Assembly: GCA_964017185.1 (NCBI GenBank) | Contig: OZ024880.1 | Location: forward strand, 46,823,071 to 46,887,070 | Reading direction: 5' to 3' | Origin: Rugalucina vietnamica | Lineage: Eukaryota; Mollusca; Bivalvia; Lucinida; Lucinidae | Length of the DNA: 64,000 nt | In this document: in pieces, positions 21,129-32,808 of the stretch | Numbering within the stretch: position 1 is the first letter of the stretch | Layout: the number at the start of each line of letters is the position of its first letter | Translations under genes and position numbers: made by a program | Notes under the pieces: generated by a model | Databases searched by the model: none | The model's input: the letters and a program-made list of their open reading frames with translations, nothing else | What the model was told of the DNA's origin: nothing

Positions 21129-21482
21129 CAGGGATTTTTTTGGCATTTTTGGGAAGGGGCCCTAGGGCCTTTCTGATTGGGAAATTTAGCGACGTAAACC
21201 CTGAATTTGGGAAATTTTCAAAATATTCACAATTGATAATATTTTCAAATGTGACCTACCTTATTAAGGTATTTCATTTAGAATCATTAAATAATAACTT
21301 ATAATCAAAGCTAAACACTGTTTCAAACAGCAAAGTTTGAATTTCACAATGTATGGAACTGTTGAAAAAAAAAATTAGCTTTGATTGGGAATTTTTTTCT
21401 TCAAATTGGGAAAAAAGTTACCCAAATTGCATTGGGAATGGGGCCTTATTTCGGCCCCTGAGACACCCGAAAAAAATCCCTG
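21129..21482. mobile_element. hAT-like element, 354 bp, 5-bp TSD
   Basis: It starts CAGGGATTTTTTTGG and ends CCGAAAAAAATCCCTG, an inverted pair. ATCTG flanks both sides (21124-21128 and 21483-21487). Inserted in LINE B; deletion restores the reading QFTDVFTKTV. The interior has AATTGGGAA-type repeats and no coding part. Same TSD length as 8533-8977 and 30174-31749. Confidence 0.85.
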
Positions 21483-22150
21483 ATCTGTGAACTGTCCATT
21501 AAATTCTTCTGCTTTTTCGAAATCTGATTGAGCAATACCACTTCCATTTTTCTTTTTCAAAGGGGGAATGCCTTGGGTATCTTTCCTCTGACTATTGATA
21601 TACCTATAAAAATCCCTGGGATTAGCCTTAACGTCCCCTACCAAGTTATTGACATAAAGGTCATGCTGCTTCCTTATATCAGCTTTGATTTCCCTTCTTA
21701 AGTTTTCAAATTTAGATCTAATTTTTGCACTTCCAGTTTTCTTAGCTTTTGCATGAGTTATATTTTTCCTGCGAATCTTCCTCCTTATCTCAGGAGTTAT
21801 CCATGGGACAGAAGAGACAGAGCGACTTGTTTTTGATGGGATATGCTTATCTGCCGAGTCCTGAATGAAAGATGTAATAAGATTGAAATTTTCCTGAACC
21901 GAACGGGTATCCGAGTAGCCATTGAAATACTTTTCCTTTGCAAATTTTAATGTTTCTGCCCTCATAGATTCATAATCACCTTTCTGGTACCGATACACCT
22001 TCCTCCGAGGTTTCTTAATGGGGGGAATAACAATCTTCAGCGTTCCAGAAACAATATCATGATCACTGAGACAATCTGGGGAGTGGATGTCTACAAACTG
22101 ATTGGGAAGAGAAGTGATAATCAAGTCCAAAGTATTTCTTTCTCTGGTAT
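21483..22150 (-). CDS. LINE family B, endonuclease tail and linker
   Basis: Open minus frame with LDLIITSLPNQFVDIHSPD and CLSDHDIVSGTL (the SDH motif of APE endonucleases), then a basic linker (IRRKIRRKNITHAKAKKTGS) and the DFYRYINSQRKD block that precedes RT in CR1-like LINEs. It belongs to the same ORF as 19495-21128 and is separated from it only by the hAT-like insertion. The N-terminal endonuclease is missing. Confidence 0.8.
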
Positions 22151-22160
22151 ATTGGAAAAG

Positions 22161-22513
22161 TGAAACTAATTAAATGGCACACTTATAGCACCGGTAGGAC
22201 ATTCATTTTTCACACCTTTTCTGATTAACAGCTCATTTGGTGTCAAATTGGGTAATTGTCATTGAGTAATTATCAACCTTTGCCACTGCAAGTAAGTGAC
22301 AATAAACAAAGGATTAAAGCAATCAATAACTGTGGAAGTCATGATAATAAATTTTGCCAAATTTGTTTCTGCAGACATCAAGCAAAAAGTCTTGTAACTT
22401 CCTTATTTTTTGTCTGATTTTGACAAACTTTTTACCAAAATGTAGGACACAGAATGTAGATTCAGAAAAAGGGCATGGCGCTAGGAAAAAGGGCATGGCG
22501 CTGGAGAAAAGTG
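22161..22513. other. Unassigned; short direct repeat
   Basis: Nothing coding. A direct repeat of AAAAAGGGCATGGCGCT lies near 22468 and 22486, just before the TSD of the Mutator-type element. The wording resembles 16420-16440. Confidence 0.4.
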
Positions 22514-22522
22514 GCTAGGGGA

Positions 22523-23980
22523 GGTAATGTATAATTTAGGGACTTTTCTTGAGGGACCAAGGGACCAGGGACCTGGTCCCTCAAGGACCAAGGGCTATAA
22601 TTTAGGGACCCGGTAACAGAGGGACCAAATACAAAACATAAGCATATAATGGCATATATGCATGCATCTAATTTGCGATATACGATATTGTGTGGACCAT
22701 AATCAGCCTGTGCCAGTCCCTGATTTTTTTTTCATTGATTTTGTATATACTTTATTAATTTAACTATTAAAGTGTATAGTAAGATACGCCTGTAGGGAAA
22801 ACCAAAGAGAGAGAGAAATTAGCAAGAAAGTTAAGAAAATTAAGAGAAAATTGGAAGAAATAAGAAATGAAAAGAAGGAAAAAATGGAGAGAAGGAAATA
22901 TGAAATGAAAAATATAAAATTCTGTATACTATAGGGCATGCCGGGATGACGTCATACAGGTAAGTTTGTTCATTCGATGGAGGTATATCACTCGGTGTTT
23001 ATCGCTATGCCTAACCAAATTTGGAGCGCAAATATAGAATCAAAATGAATATTTTTCATCAAAACATTGCATATTCTATTAGATTTCCGGATAATAATTT
23101 ATTCCAAGGTAAGGAATGCGTAATATTTTGGTCATATTATGATGTAATTAGCGTCTGAAAGTAGTAAACGCATAGCGATAATGGCCGAGGTTACCACCTC
23201 CACCGAATGAAGAAAATAGCGGGAAAGGTGACCGATATCGATTTCTTTTCACGGAAGAGTACCTTGCTGACCTGCCCTATATTTGTACCTTATGAAAACT
23301 ACCATGTCATATTCTTGTATATTGTAAAAGTAAATCGCCATCTATGACATACGTTTATTGCCTCCAATAGACACTGTCTCCATTGCTACTGTATGATTTA
23401 TGATAATCTCTTGCATTCAACATAAGTCAGATAGAAAAGAAGAAAAACCAAAGACAGAAAAAATAGAAGAAAAGAAAAAATGAGCTTTAATTATCTTGAG
23501 AGGGAAGTAAAACTGAATAAAAATATCTCAAGATTCATTAAATCTTTTGAAAACCAGGTCCCTTTAATTTTACTGATTAAAATGGAATCATCATGAAAAT
23601 ATCCATGAAATAAAACACACCCACCAAATTACCAAAATTTTCATTTTCCTAATTTAAAATAAAAAGATCTAATAAATTAATAGTTATACTGATGAAGTAG
23701 ATTCAAAATCAATGAGAAAATGTTTCAAAAATAATTGAACTTCGTCAATAAATCAGCCCAGTGGCCAGTATAGGGAATAGAGACAAACCTCCCTCAGGGA
23801 CTGGCGCAGGCTGATTTTGGTCCACATTATAGCTCATTGCAAATAAGATATGCCAAAATGCACATATTTTGTATTTGGTCCCTCTTTTACCTGGTCCCTA
23901 AATTATAGCCCTTGGTCCTTGAGGGACCAGGTCCCTGGTCCCTTGGTCCCTCAAGAAAAGTCCCTAAATTATACATTACC
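22523..23980. mobile_element. Mutator-type element with ~210-bp inverted repeats
   Basis: Perfect 9-bp TSD GCTAGGGGA (22514-22522 and 23981-23989). Long inverted repeats: 22523-22735 begins GGTAATGTATAATTTAGGG and contains nested small palindromes (GGGACCAGGGACCTGGTCCC); 23770-23980 is its inverse. There is no transposase frame, so it is non-autonomous. The interior holds a nested ~348-bp repeat (22932-23279) and purine-rich AT sequence. The 9-bp TSD plus long TIRs is classic for MULEs. The near identity of the terminal ~90 bp of the two arms argues for a fairly recent insertion. Confidence 0.85.
22932..23279. mobile_element. ~348-bp TIR repeat X, copy 1
   Basis: It starts TAGGGCATGCCGGGATGACG and ends GACCTGCCCTA, flanked by TA on each side (consistent with, but not proof of, a TA target). 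Internal imperfect inverted arms run from TTCATTCGATGGAGG...ATCGCTATGC to GCATAGCGATAATGG...CCTCCACCGAATGAA. It is nested inside the Mutator-type element. Confidence 0.65.
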
Positions 23981-24098
23981 GCTAGGGGAAACACTATATA
24001 AACCCACGTCCATAACCGCAAATCGAAAAGACTCTAGCAGCTCGGTTCAACATGAGCTTTCATACCAGAGCCGGCATGCGGTATTTAGTGTGACCCAA

Positions 24099-24444
24099 TA
24101 GGGCAGGTTGGCAAGGTACTCTTCCTTGAAAAGAAATCAATATCGGCACTTTCCCGCTATTTTATTCATTTGGTGGAGGTGGTAACCTCGGTCATTATCG
24201 CTATGCGCTTACTACTTTCAGACGCTAATAAAATCATAATATGACAAAAATATTACACATTCCTTACCTTGGAATAAATTATATCCGGAAAACTAATAGA
24301 ATATGCAATGTTTTGATGAAAAAAATCCATTTTGATTCTATATTTTGTGCTCCAAATTTGGTAAGGCATAGCGATAAACACCGAGTAATGTACCTCCACC
24401 GAATGAACAAACTTACCTGTATGACGTCATCCCAGCATGTACCT
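24099..24444. mobile_element. ~348-bp TIR repeat X, copy 2, inverted
   Basis: Same repeat as 22932-23279 in reverse orientation, starting TAGGGCAGGTTGGCAAGG and running to CATGTACCTA. It lies 118 bp past the end of the Mutator-type element. The two X copies form an ~350-bp inverted pair about 820 bp apart. Confidence 0.7.
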
Positions 24445-25195
24445 ATCGAAACGCGGAAGTCGGTGGTCGATTAACAAGAAGATTCCAGCCCTGAGGCTGT
24501 TCAATTATATATGCGCTCTTGCACTGGCGAGATCGCAGTCGCACTCTCGCACTGGTGAGATCGCAATCAGGGATACAGATTAGCGGACGCCCACTCGCCC
24601 ACAGCGAGTAAAAATCTGGCTGGGCCCCTAGAATTAAAAAGGACGCTCACCCATTTTGGACTATTGTATACGCTACGAAGTGTAACGCTCCGAAGCTGAA
24701 TCTGAATGGTTTACTGGTGATACGCCAAATTGACCATACTTCAGGGGAAACTGGCCGTTACGGTTCATTTTTTCATTCAGTTTTATTTTGACTGGTTTTC
24801 AATGTCGCAAAATATCTGTCTATGGGTGTAAAATATTGTGAACCAGACTGGATTTGGGCCGAATATATTAAAACGATCAATCACAAGCTAGTATGCAAAT
24901 AGGCCAATCCAATGCACATGTGTCGCTGCGCATGCGACTTGAGTTACAGCTCGATCAGGCAAATATTTTTTTTTTTTTTTCTGGATGAAAGAGGAGGACT
25001 TTTTCTATTAATCATGCAAAGATTTTCCGCCTATGGTTGATAATATTGCGAATAAGCATCAATCTTGTGCATGACAACCACCCCGATTTTCTTGATTTTA
25101 AGCTTAAAATCTGCCAATTTGCCCGGCCCAAATTGAATCATAAAAAAAATCATCAGTCTGTGGCATCAGATCAAAATCTGGAACACCTTTTAAAT
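24445..25195. other. Unassigned, with a LINE B 3' scrap
   Basis: 24525-24570 holds a short direct repeat (TCTTGCACTGGCGAGATCGC / TCTCGCACTGGTGAGATCGC). 24697-24770 on - matches the LINE B 3' end (GTATCACCAGTAAACCATTC). A T tract lies near 24968. No gene seen. Confidence 0.5.
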
Positions 25196-25199
25196 ATAT

Positions 25200-25355
25200 A
25201 GAGGATATTCAAGTTTTTGGAGTGAATATGAGTTTTATTTCATGGAGTGAAGTGAAAAATTTTTATATTTCATGAGTGCCGAAGGCACGAATGAAATATA
25301 TAATTTTTCACTTCACGAGATGAAACAAGTCATATTCACGACAAAAACTTGAATT
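25200..25355. mobile_element. Hairpin MITE family 3, copy 1
   Basis: Inverted arms TTCAAGTTTTTGGAGTGAAT and ATTCACGACAAAAACTTGAA enclose an inner palindrome (TTTCATGAGTGCCGAAGGCAC / GTGCC...GAATGAAATAT). It is non-coding. A sister copy is at 63160-63325. Confidence 0.7.
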
Positions 25356-25559
25356 TTCTTTTTATTATATTGCATGTAGTCTTTGTAACGTTGCGCGCTA
25401 AAGCATATGACGTCAAAATCTTAAATGACGTCATTACGTCACGTCATTACGTCACTATTGTGTGTGAACGTTCATTGCGTCAACAATAGCATAGATTATA
25501 AAATTTAGTTGTGTATAAATTAGAAATGAAACGGTGGAATCGTAATTTGCGTATTCCCA

Positions 25560-25626
25560 AATCTTATATTTTCACATGTGAAAATATAACTTTTTTATAT
25601 TTTCACATGTGAAAATATAACTTTTC
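25560..25626. repeat. Tandem copy of a 16-bp palindrome
   Basis: TATTTTCACATGTGAAAATA occurs twice, separated by ACTTTTT-type spacers. Each is a perfect palindrome. Likely a duplicated fragment of a MITE end. Confidence 0.7.
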
Positions 25627-25784
25627 AAATTATTGGTTATATCTAATACATATTTCTCTATATTTCATCACTTGCCATATAATAAATTGTTTTCTTCTTG
25701 ATGTCAGATATCTGGCCAGAGTTTGAAATAAAAGTATTTGTCTTTGTCTTATTTTAATAGAAACAACTTCGGATGGTGGTTTCA

Positions 25785-26530
25785 CCTTTGTGATACTGAT
25801 TTAATTGTGCCCTGAAGTTAAGGCTGGGTTGATCTAATTTCCATGGTCCATTGATTTTGGGATATACATCTTGACGCCCAATGACAAGTATAGTACTTTT
25901 TCAGATAATGAGTACAACCAGACCTAGACCCCAAAGTATTTATAGGTCACTGTGACTTAGTTTTATGGTTGAAGGATTTATCATTACATCTGCCTGGACA
26001 CTCAATCACTATATGTATGAACTTACTTCTTTCACATTATGAGTGAGTTTGAACAAATGCTTGGACCCAAAAGTTATGGGTCAATGTCACCTTATTTCAT
26101 GGTTCAGTTGTTTTGCACTATGCCTTGACACTTACATGTTAAAAGAACATACTTCTTTCAAATAGTAATTTCTAATGACCAGTCCTTTGACCCTAAATTA
26201 TTAATAGTTCACTGTGACCTAATTTTGTGTTTGAGTGATATTGCTTTAGCAGCTTTATATCTCAGCACTAAATTGATTCATAAATGTACATGTACTTCTT
26301 TCACATTATGAGGACTTCGACCCTTCAATAGTTCAAACAATATAGGATTATATGTCACTGACCTAATTTCATGGTTCAGTGATTAACATCTCGTCACTTA
26401 TTTGGTAAATGAATGTACTTCTTTCACATTGTTAGTTAGTTACACCAGACCTTTGACCCCAAAGTAATTATAGATCACTGTGACCTAATTTCATGGTTCA
26501 TTGATTTTGCCTTATGGGCAAAGGAATGTA
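25785..26530. repeat. Array of ~140-bp units
   Basis: Five or so diverged units containing TACTTCTTTCACATTATGAG, CTTTGACCCCAAAGTA, GGTCACTGTGACCTAATTTC and ATGGTTCAGTGATT. The style (GACC-rich wording, ~140 bp) resembles the array at 61693-63110 but the sequence differs. It is probably the body of an element whose ends I could not place. Confidence 0.65.
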
Positions 26531-28260
26531 TGAGCATGATGCTTTGGGTAACGAGCTAGCCAATATTTGACCAAGCCAGATGCAATCGAGCTAGACTGTC
26601 ATGCAGCAGCACTTATTAGATATACCGTATAGGGAATGGGTGGCATAAAACTTTCGAAATATTTTTGTTTCACCTTACCCGACCCTGTTTCTCAGATATG
26701 TGTCAGTCGTTCGGAATATTATTTTATTTTTATTTTCTCAGGTTTTATATACAGATATAGATTGAAATTTGTTTTTTAGTTGTTCTAATAAAGCCAAAAC
26801 TTGATTGCAGAAGAAGGCTATCATTGAAAGCATTATCAGACAATAATTCAATGTATCCTTCTAAAGCATGAAATTTTTGCCTCTCTGTAATTAACAATAA
26901 TATAAAAAAATAATCTTGTATGAAAAATTGCAATAAAATTTTTGGGTAGGGGCAATTTTTTAGGGTCGGTCGGGTAAGGAGAAACAAATATAATTTTAAT
27001 TTTGGCCTAAAGGATAGGATACATAACTATAGACAAATTATCTGGACAGCAGGGAGCGTTTCGTAAATTTTCACTGACATGCCATTCAATGTTTTTATTG
27101 AAAGAAATATAATTTTTTTATCTTGATAGCATTGGTTGGCTGGTTTTAGCCCACACTAATGATATTTGTTATTACATTAACTGTACTAAATGATGCCTTA
27201 CTTGTTAACTTACTTACTAGGTGATGCATGCATAAATATCTTTTTTTTATATATAAATACAGAATACATGTATTATTAGTGGTATCTTGGAATTGGCTTC
27301 TTCATTATGTTGTATCAAAGAGTTGCATCATGTACATGTTGGAAACTATTGACAGTGAATATGAAGGTATTGAATTGCATCTTTAGGGTTGCTGACCAGA
27401 TTTGACACAAACTGTGATGCACAAACACAGAGGAAGGCTAGGTTGAAATTTTGGATGTTGAAAGAAATAGCAGTAGTGTACTATCTGTAGAGAGTAGAGA
27501 AAATGTACTGATCAACTGCTTATTTACTGCACAGTTGATCTGTACCTTTGTTTTTTGCACAGATGAGAAAAAAGATTTTCCTGTGCCATGGCTTATTAAC
27601 ATTTCATGGATATAATGTAGATCATAATATGGCAGTATCTTTACTGATATTTGCAGAAAGTAGGTATCCTTTGGACATGGCTTACCATATTCGTTCTAAT
27701 TAGTGCACGGTGCGCTTAACTTTTCAAAATAATTTAAAGTTTAGGTAACAAAATATTGTTCTAATAGGCGCACATTTCCAAAACAACACATTATCTAATT
27801 CAATAATCATTTGTGAAAATAATTAATGATGATGTCATGTAAGTGTTCCAATCGGTTCAAAATAGTGTTTGACCTTGGTATTTTTGTGTAAAAATTGTGT
27901 AAAATATACCAAATTGTTAGTCTAGAAGTGTGCGCTTATGTACATGTTTTTCGGAAACGATCAGGTTGTGCGCTTATTGGAGCATGTGCGCTGATTAGAA
28001 TGAATAGGGTATATTATAATTTGAGAAGTGTCACAACTCACAAGACTACTGATCTTCTGAGTTTCTAACCAGATCTGACATAAACCGGCCTGTAAAGTCA
28101 CAGAAGGTTAGAAGCTTGAAATTCCAGATTTAAGAATAGAAATCATACAATCAGTGAAGCGAAAACAAAGGCACTGATCAGCTTTACAATTACTGTGCCT
28201 TTGTTTTCACATAGGTGAAAACCCTGTTTCCTCATTTGTGCATATCATTTGTATTTCCAG
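26531..28260. other. Upstream of PDSS1; old MITE pieces
   Basis: No exon was recognised. 27385-27570 is a decayed copy of the central-palindrome MITE (GTACTGATCAACTG ... CAGTTGATCTGTACCTTTG), and 28055-28222 is a second, reversed one (AACAAAGGCACTGATCAGC ... CTGTGCCTTTGTTTTC). The gap between them has a possible microsatellite and the wording GTGCGCTTAT, repeated near 27710-27985. The missing first exon of PDSS1 should be here or further upstream. Confidence 0.5.
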
Positions 28261-28404
28261 GAATCTCTGTGTTTACGGGGCGTGTCTACCTGCAGTAAAC
28301 TGACCACACCTAGTCGGGAAGAGCTGGAGAAGAAACAACAGGCAGTCCATCCTTACAGACTTGTGGAACAAGAGTTATCCAGCATAACTGAACTCATCAA
28401 ACAG
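28261..28404 (+). CDS. PDSS1: PDSS1 exon 2
   Basis: Acceptor TTTGTATTTCCAG, donor CAG/GTAAAA. Phase 0 at both ends, 48 codons, from ESLCLRGVSTCSKL to VEQELSSITELIKQ. It is the N-terminal end of the mature enzyme and matches the weakly conserved region before the catalytic core. An in-frame ATG just upstream (28249) is intronic by this reading. The donor is followed by an 18-A run. Confidence 0.85.
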
Positions 28405-28813
28405 GTAAAAAAAAAAAAAAAAAAACATTCTAAATACTTTAGAAAATCCAGAGATTTTATAGACATGTATAACCACCGAGAAACTAAAACTGAATTTTTC
28501 AAACATACTGCTTAGTGCTAAGTTACAAGAGCTCTTCTCTCTTGAAACATTTTAAAAGCTTTTGTCTAATTCTCTTACGAGTCCTCATGATTTTGGCATA
28601 TATGGCCAGGTTCAACACAATTCAGGCTGAACAGCCACAGAAGCTAGTGGTTGGTGATTTGGGAAATAGATTATTATAATATTTTTAGAAAAAAAAAAAA
28701 CAAAAAAAAAACCTTAGCATAATTGGGGTTTCCTAGCAAGTTATATTGGCATTTATGTTTGCTGATGCACAAAAAACTGTTTAACCCACAACCTTCACCT
28801 GTTTTTTCTTCAG

Positions 28814-28947
28814 GATATATTCTGTGCCAACCCAGTGTTGAAGGACATAGCAGAGTATTACTTCGATGGGAAAGGCAAAGCATTCCGACCAATGTTGGTC
28901 ATGCTGGTGGCTAAAGCATTTAATTTCCATGTTGCTACTCAGGATAG
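28814..28947 (+). CDS. PDSS1: PDSS1 exon 3
   Basis: Acceptor TTTTTTCTTCAG, donor GATAG/GTGAGT. 44 codons plus 2 bases. Reads DIFCANPVLKDIAEYYFDGK then GKAFRPMLVMLVAKAF; the GKGKAFRP part binds isopentenyl diphosphate in this family. Confidence 0.92.
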
Positions 28948-29171
28948 GTGAGTTTGTGGAACATATTGAGTACATATGATGCGTTATGGCCAGGAAATGG
29001 AGAATCAAGAGCTAAAATCTGACCCTGAAAACTAAATTTGTAAATACATGTTATTGGAACTGGCCTGCTTTCACACTTGTGTAAGGTTGAAACAACACAT
29101 AAGAAATGGCTAAGAGGATTTTTTTCTTGATTCTTCAATTAAGAAGCTATAGATACAGCATAGTTGATCCA

Positions 29172-29417
29172 TGATAGCCGCCTTGCGGGTAAACCAACAA
29201 TGTGGTTTCTGAACAGGTCCGACAAAAACTGGTCTGTACCGTCACAGAAGCTGGCTAGAAGCTTGAAATTGTGGATTTAGAAAGTACTCAAGTAGAGGAA
29301 CTGTACTATGCGTATAGCGAAGACAAAGGCGCTGATCAGCTTCGCGTTTACCGCGAAGCTGATCTGCGTCTTTGTTTTCGCAAATGCAGTTTGTTGGTTT
29401 TCTCATGAGGTGGCTCA
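29172..29417. mobile_element. Central-palindrome MITE, nearly whole (intron 3)
   Basis: Reversed copy. The ends read TGATAGCCGCCTTGCGGG and TGAGGTGGCTCA, with ACCAACAATGTGG / TTGTTGGTTTTC just inside. The centre is AAGGCGCTGATCAGCTTCGC / GCGAAGCTGATCTGCGTC. Non-coding, in the third PDSS1 intron (between exons 3 and 4). Confidence 0.8.
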
Positions 29418-29530
29418 TATTTTGATACTTATGGAGAAGTTACACAATAATAATATCTTCAGTTTTCAACAATGTTTAGGTGATCCAAAACTTTTCACAG
29501 TTTAGATGTTTGATTTTATACTTTTCACAG

Positions 29531-29669
29531 GTTACATGCTCACCAGAAGCAGATAGCGATGATTGCCGAGATGATTCACACAGCCAGCCTGATGCATGAT
29601 GATGTCATAGATCATGCCGATACACGGAGAGGCAAACCTAGCATTAACACAGTGTGGGGACAGAGGAAG
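29531..29669 (+). CDS. PDSS1: PDSS1 exon 4, first Asp-rich motif
   Basis: Acceptor CTTTTCACAG, donor AAG/GTAAGA. One base completes the Arg codon from exon 3, then 46 codons: [51 protein letters not shown] is the Mg-binding first Asp-rich motif. Confidence 0.95.
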
Positions 29670-30173
29670 GTAAGATGAAGTTTTGGATTTAAGTCCAAAC
29701 TTCCCTGGGGTCCTCATGATGACCCCCACAGGAGCCTAGCATCATTGTCAGATCTCACCTACAGTCCCGGTAAAAAATCAACAACATATTCCTCTTTTCT
29801 CGGAGGACCCTAAGCTATTTTTCTCGGAGAAAGAACGCTAAATTTCTCTTTTCATTAAGATATTTCGCGTTTCGTTCAGTTCGATTTCTCGGAGAAACAC
29901 CGAGAAATTTCACCGCGACCGCAGGTATTAACCGGTGAAAACAGGTAAGTTCAGATTTACCTGTTCGCGGTGTTTCTCGGAGAAATATTGTGCACGATTG
30001 TGAAAATCGATTTTACCATATTTTTAATAATTAAAGAAGTTTTAGACCTTTAACTGATCAGTATTTATAATAAGTGTTTTTGTATATGGTACCTCTAACA
30101 GTTTCACACGTTTTAATAAGGCACATTAATTACTGAGCAAACACTCCACAATCTTCTTCACTAGTTTCCGTTA

Positions 30174-31749
30174 CAGGGGTGTCCATCTGTCGCATTTTCG
30201 CATATTTTTGCGAATTGAATTCTAAAAAATGCGAATGATGGTTTTGCGAATTTCATGCGATTATGTAAAAAAAAAAAAAAATGTGACAATTTTGCTACCT
30301 GACCTCGGTATTTTATCCTGTATTGAGCCTCTGATTATCATAAACTGGTACTGTGATTCAGATAGAGTGTATTAATTTTACTAATCGTAATGCGGGAACC
30401 AGTATAAACCCCTACTGACACCTTGTTTTCGCACCTATACAGACACAACATTACTTAACAACAGGCGATCGATACGCTTGAACACATCGGGGGATTATAG
30501 CATACCCCAACGTGTCACTTTAGACAATAAACTTAATCTTCATGCCCTGGGCAAATTAACCTGTGTTTGTATTTTATCTTTTTGTGTAATGAAGCGATAA
30601 GTGAATGAACTGACCTAATTTAATTCAGGTCAAGTTTGTTGACACAAATGACATTTTGGTGGGAATAAACAGAAAATGACATTTTGGCGGGGATTAAAAG
30701 AGAGCGTGGATGGTTAATTTTTGACTTGCCTGTGGTGCATTTTTTTTTTTTTTTTTGCATTCAGTTTTAGGCTAAACATGTACCATAATTCATGTATTCA
30801 CTACTTTTGAGAGCAAGTGACTCTTTAATTCTTTCTTTATTTTTTGTAATAGAGCAAATGATTCTTTTTTTTTTCTGAGCGAGACCAGTACTATAGGAGT
30901 TTGTTTTTTGTGGGTTTGTTGTTCCGGGAGCACCAGAGATTGATTCTTGTTGTTGTTTTTGAAGAAGTCCGTTTTCTGGTTATCAAGGAGAGTGACTTAA
31001 AGTAATTACTGCACCACGGATATTCGCTGTGCTTGTTAACGATGTATACAAGTTTTACTATATGTGCATGATCAAATTTATAAACTTGCGTTTTGTAAAT
31101 AATTATTTATTTTTTAGAAAATTCATTTAGCTACATGTACGAATTAAATATTATTATAGAATGATTCAATTTCAATTTATGACAAACAGCATGCTGTTCG
31201 TTTTTATGGATATTATTAAAAGTTTATAAGCAAAAAAAACGAAAATGGCAAACACATTTTTATATAAAATAAATTACTACAAGGGAAGCAACTCAATGCA
31301 AAAAAAAAATCAATAGGAGAGACATTAGATACTAAGTAACAGCTTTTGGGGAAAAAAATGTTACAATTAATTAGTGTTTTCATTATCTTTTCACTTTACT
31401 GTTGCGCATAAATAAATTTGCAAAATATATCTTGCATAGACTACTTACCTACTTGTGAAACTGTCTTTTATTTTTCCCATTAAGAACAGCTATATGTTAA
31501 TGTTGTCGAAACTCTCCCTACTGTTTCTGAAAGCCCAAAAATGTATTGCATGTCGGGGGAGGGGGGATTGCAAAAGTCAAAGCCCAGCTGATCTCAGCAA
31601 CCCCTTATTTTTTTATTTATTTTTTTTTTTTTGGGGGGGGGGGGGGGGGTTATGGTGGGGGGTGTCGAAATGGTCAAAAATTTTATTTTGAGGTTTTGCT
31701 ACAAGGGTTTTAAATTTTGCTACAAGAGAAAATGATTTGGACACCCCTG
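30174..31749. mobile_element. hAT-like element, 1576 bp, 5-bp TSD
   Basis: Starts CAGGGGTGTCCA, ends TGGACACCCCTG (12-bp perfect inverted ends), flanked by CGTTA on both sides (30169-30173 and 31750-31754). The interior contains GCGAATTTCATGCGA-type repeats near 30200-30260, long T and G tracts near 31610-31650 and no transposase. Nested in the 5.9-kb element, so younger than it. Confidence 0.85.
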
Positions 31750-31754
31750 CGTTA

Positions 31755-32650
31755 CGGTTGGTCAGGCATGACTCGACTCGCATTTGACATACAAATTAAG
31801 AAGTACTTTGATTCATCTCAATTATGTCTTTATCCTAGTAGTTTCATTTGTTTGAGCTAGGAAACATAAAAGCAATAGGCCATAAACATGTACGAGTATA
31901 ATAAGTAACCATTTTGCGCATTCTTGAATTCATATTGTAATGAAATAAATGTTTTCTGGTTCTGGTTGTATGTCAAGCTATGGAAACGTGCATGTAGAAT
32001 GAAATGGCATAATTTCATCACATTGTCAGCTTATGGAGCAAGCTATTTTTGTAAAATTTTATTGACCCTATTACCCTGCAGCGATCTTCTAACTCCTATA
32101 TGAATATGCATTACAACATTCTCGATGATAAGGATACACAGTATTTAACTAGCACAAAGTTTTGTCAATATCTCTAAATCACTCGTTTATCAGGGGCACT
32201 GTTCGCATAAACACTTTTTTCATACCAAATTTATGACCAAATCTTCACATAAGAATAAGGCGGATAACGAGAAAACAATTTATACACTTTAAAATTTCTT
32301 TTTTTAAGCATCTGTTTTTCTTGCTAAATGCATAAACGCAAAACCTATTGCCATGCATAACGACAACTCCGCCATGAACATTTTGTGTTGGCGGCATGTT
32401 GTTTTTACAAAGTGCGGTCCGAAATGTCAAGTGCATAGGAAAGTGCATGATACATGGTGAAAAATGACAAGTAAAGACAATTTATCAATTACTGATAATT
32501 GATAAATTAATTGATAATTAATCTCGAGTAAATTAACAAACGCATTTACATGTTCATGTGCTTTAAACCCATATACATTGTATGAGGTATTCCTCAACAT
32601 ATTTACACACATCATGATAACATGTCCATGTAATGTATACCCCACTTTTA
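31755..32650. other. Body of the 5.9-kb element, no gene
   Basis: AT-rich, with local inverted repeats (TCAATTACTGATAATTGATAA near 32485). Near 32620 a scrap ACATGTCCATGTAATGTATACC belongs to the second hairpin MITE family. No coding region seen. Confidence 0.4.
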
Positions 32651-32652
32651 TA

Positions 32653-32790
32653 TGAGCCGCGTCATGAGAACGCTGGACTTATACTCATGCGATAATAAAG
32701 GCGCAGATCAACTGTACAGTATCTGCACAGCTGATCAGCGCCTTTGTTTTCACTACTCGGCTAGTACAATCCCCCTACTTCTTTAAATTT
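32653..32790 (+). mobile_element. Central-palindrome MITE, left half
   Basis: TGAGCCGCGTCATGAGA, then AAGGCGCAGATCAACTGTAC / GCTGATCAGCGCCTTTG, then GCTAGTACAATCCCCC. It lacks the right third. Same family as 48489-48724. Confidence 0.7.
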
Positions 32791-32808
32791 AATCTGATAT
32801 TTCTGTAC

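Larger units (their letters stand above)
19460..22160 (-). mobile_element. CR1-like LINE (family B), 5'-truncated
   Basis: A minus-strand copy whose 3' UTR carries CTGGTGAAATAATG and GTGTCACCAGTAAACTATTC and ends in a CTGATTCTGATATAG tail near 19455, typical of CR1-type LINEs. The coding part begins mid-endonuclease or linker near 22150 (LDLIITSLPNQFVDIHSPD, LSDHDIV) and runs through the full RT. A 354-bp hAT-like element (21129-21482) is inserted between QFTD and VFTK. The 5' end is cut at about 22160. Relatives in the window: 3560-3700, 11700-11865 and 24697-24770. Confidence 0.85.

Noticed and set aside
28249-28260. ATG at 28249 as the PDSS1 start
   Set aside because: It lies in a strong acceptor (TTTGTATTTCCAG) and would leave the protein without a transit peptide; kept as an alternative only.
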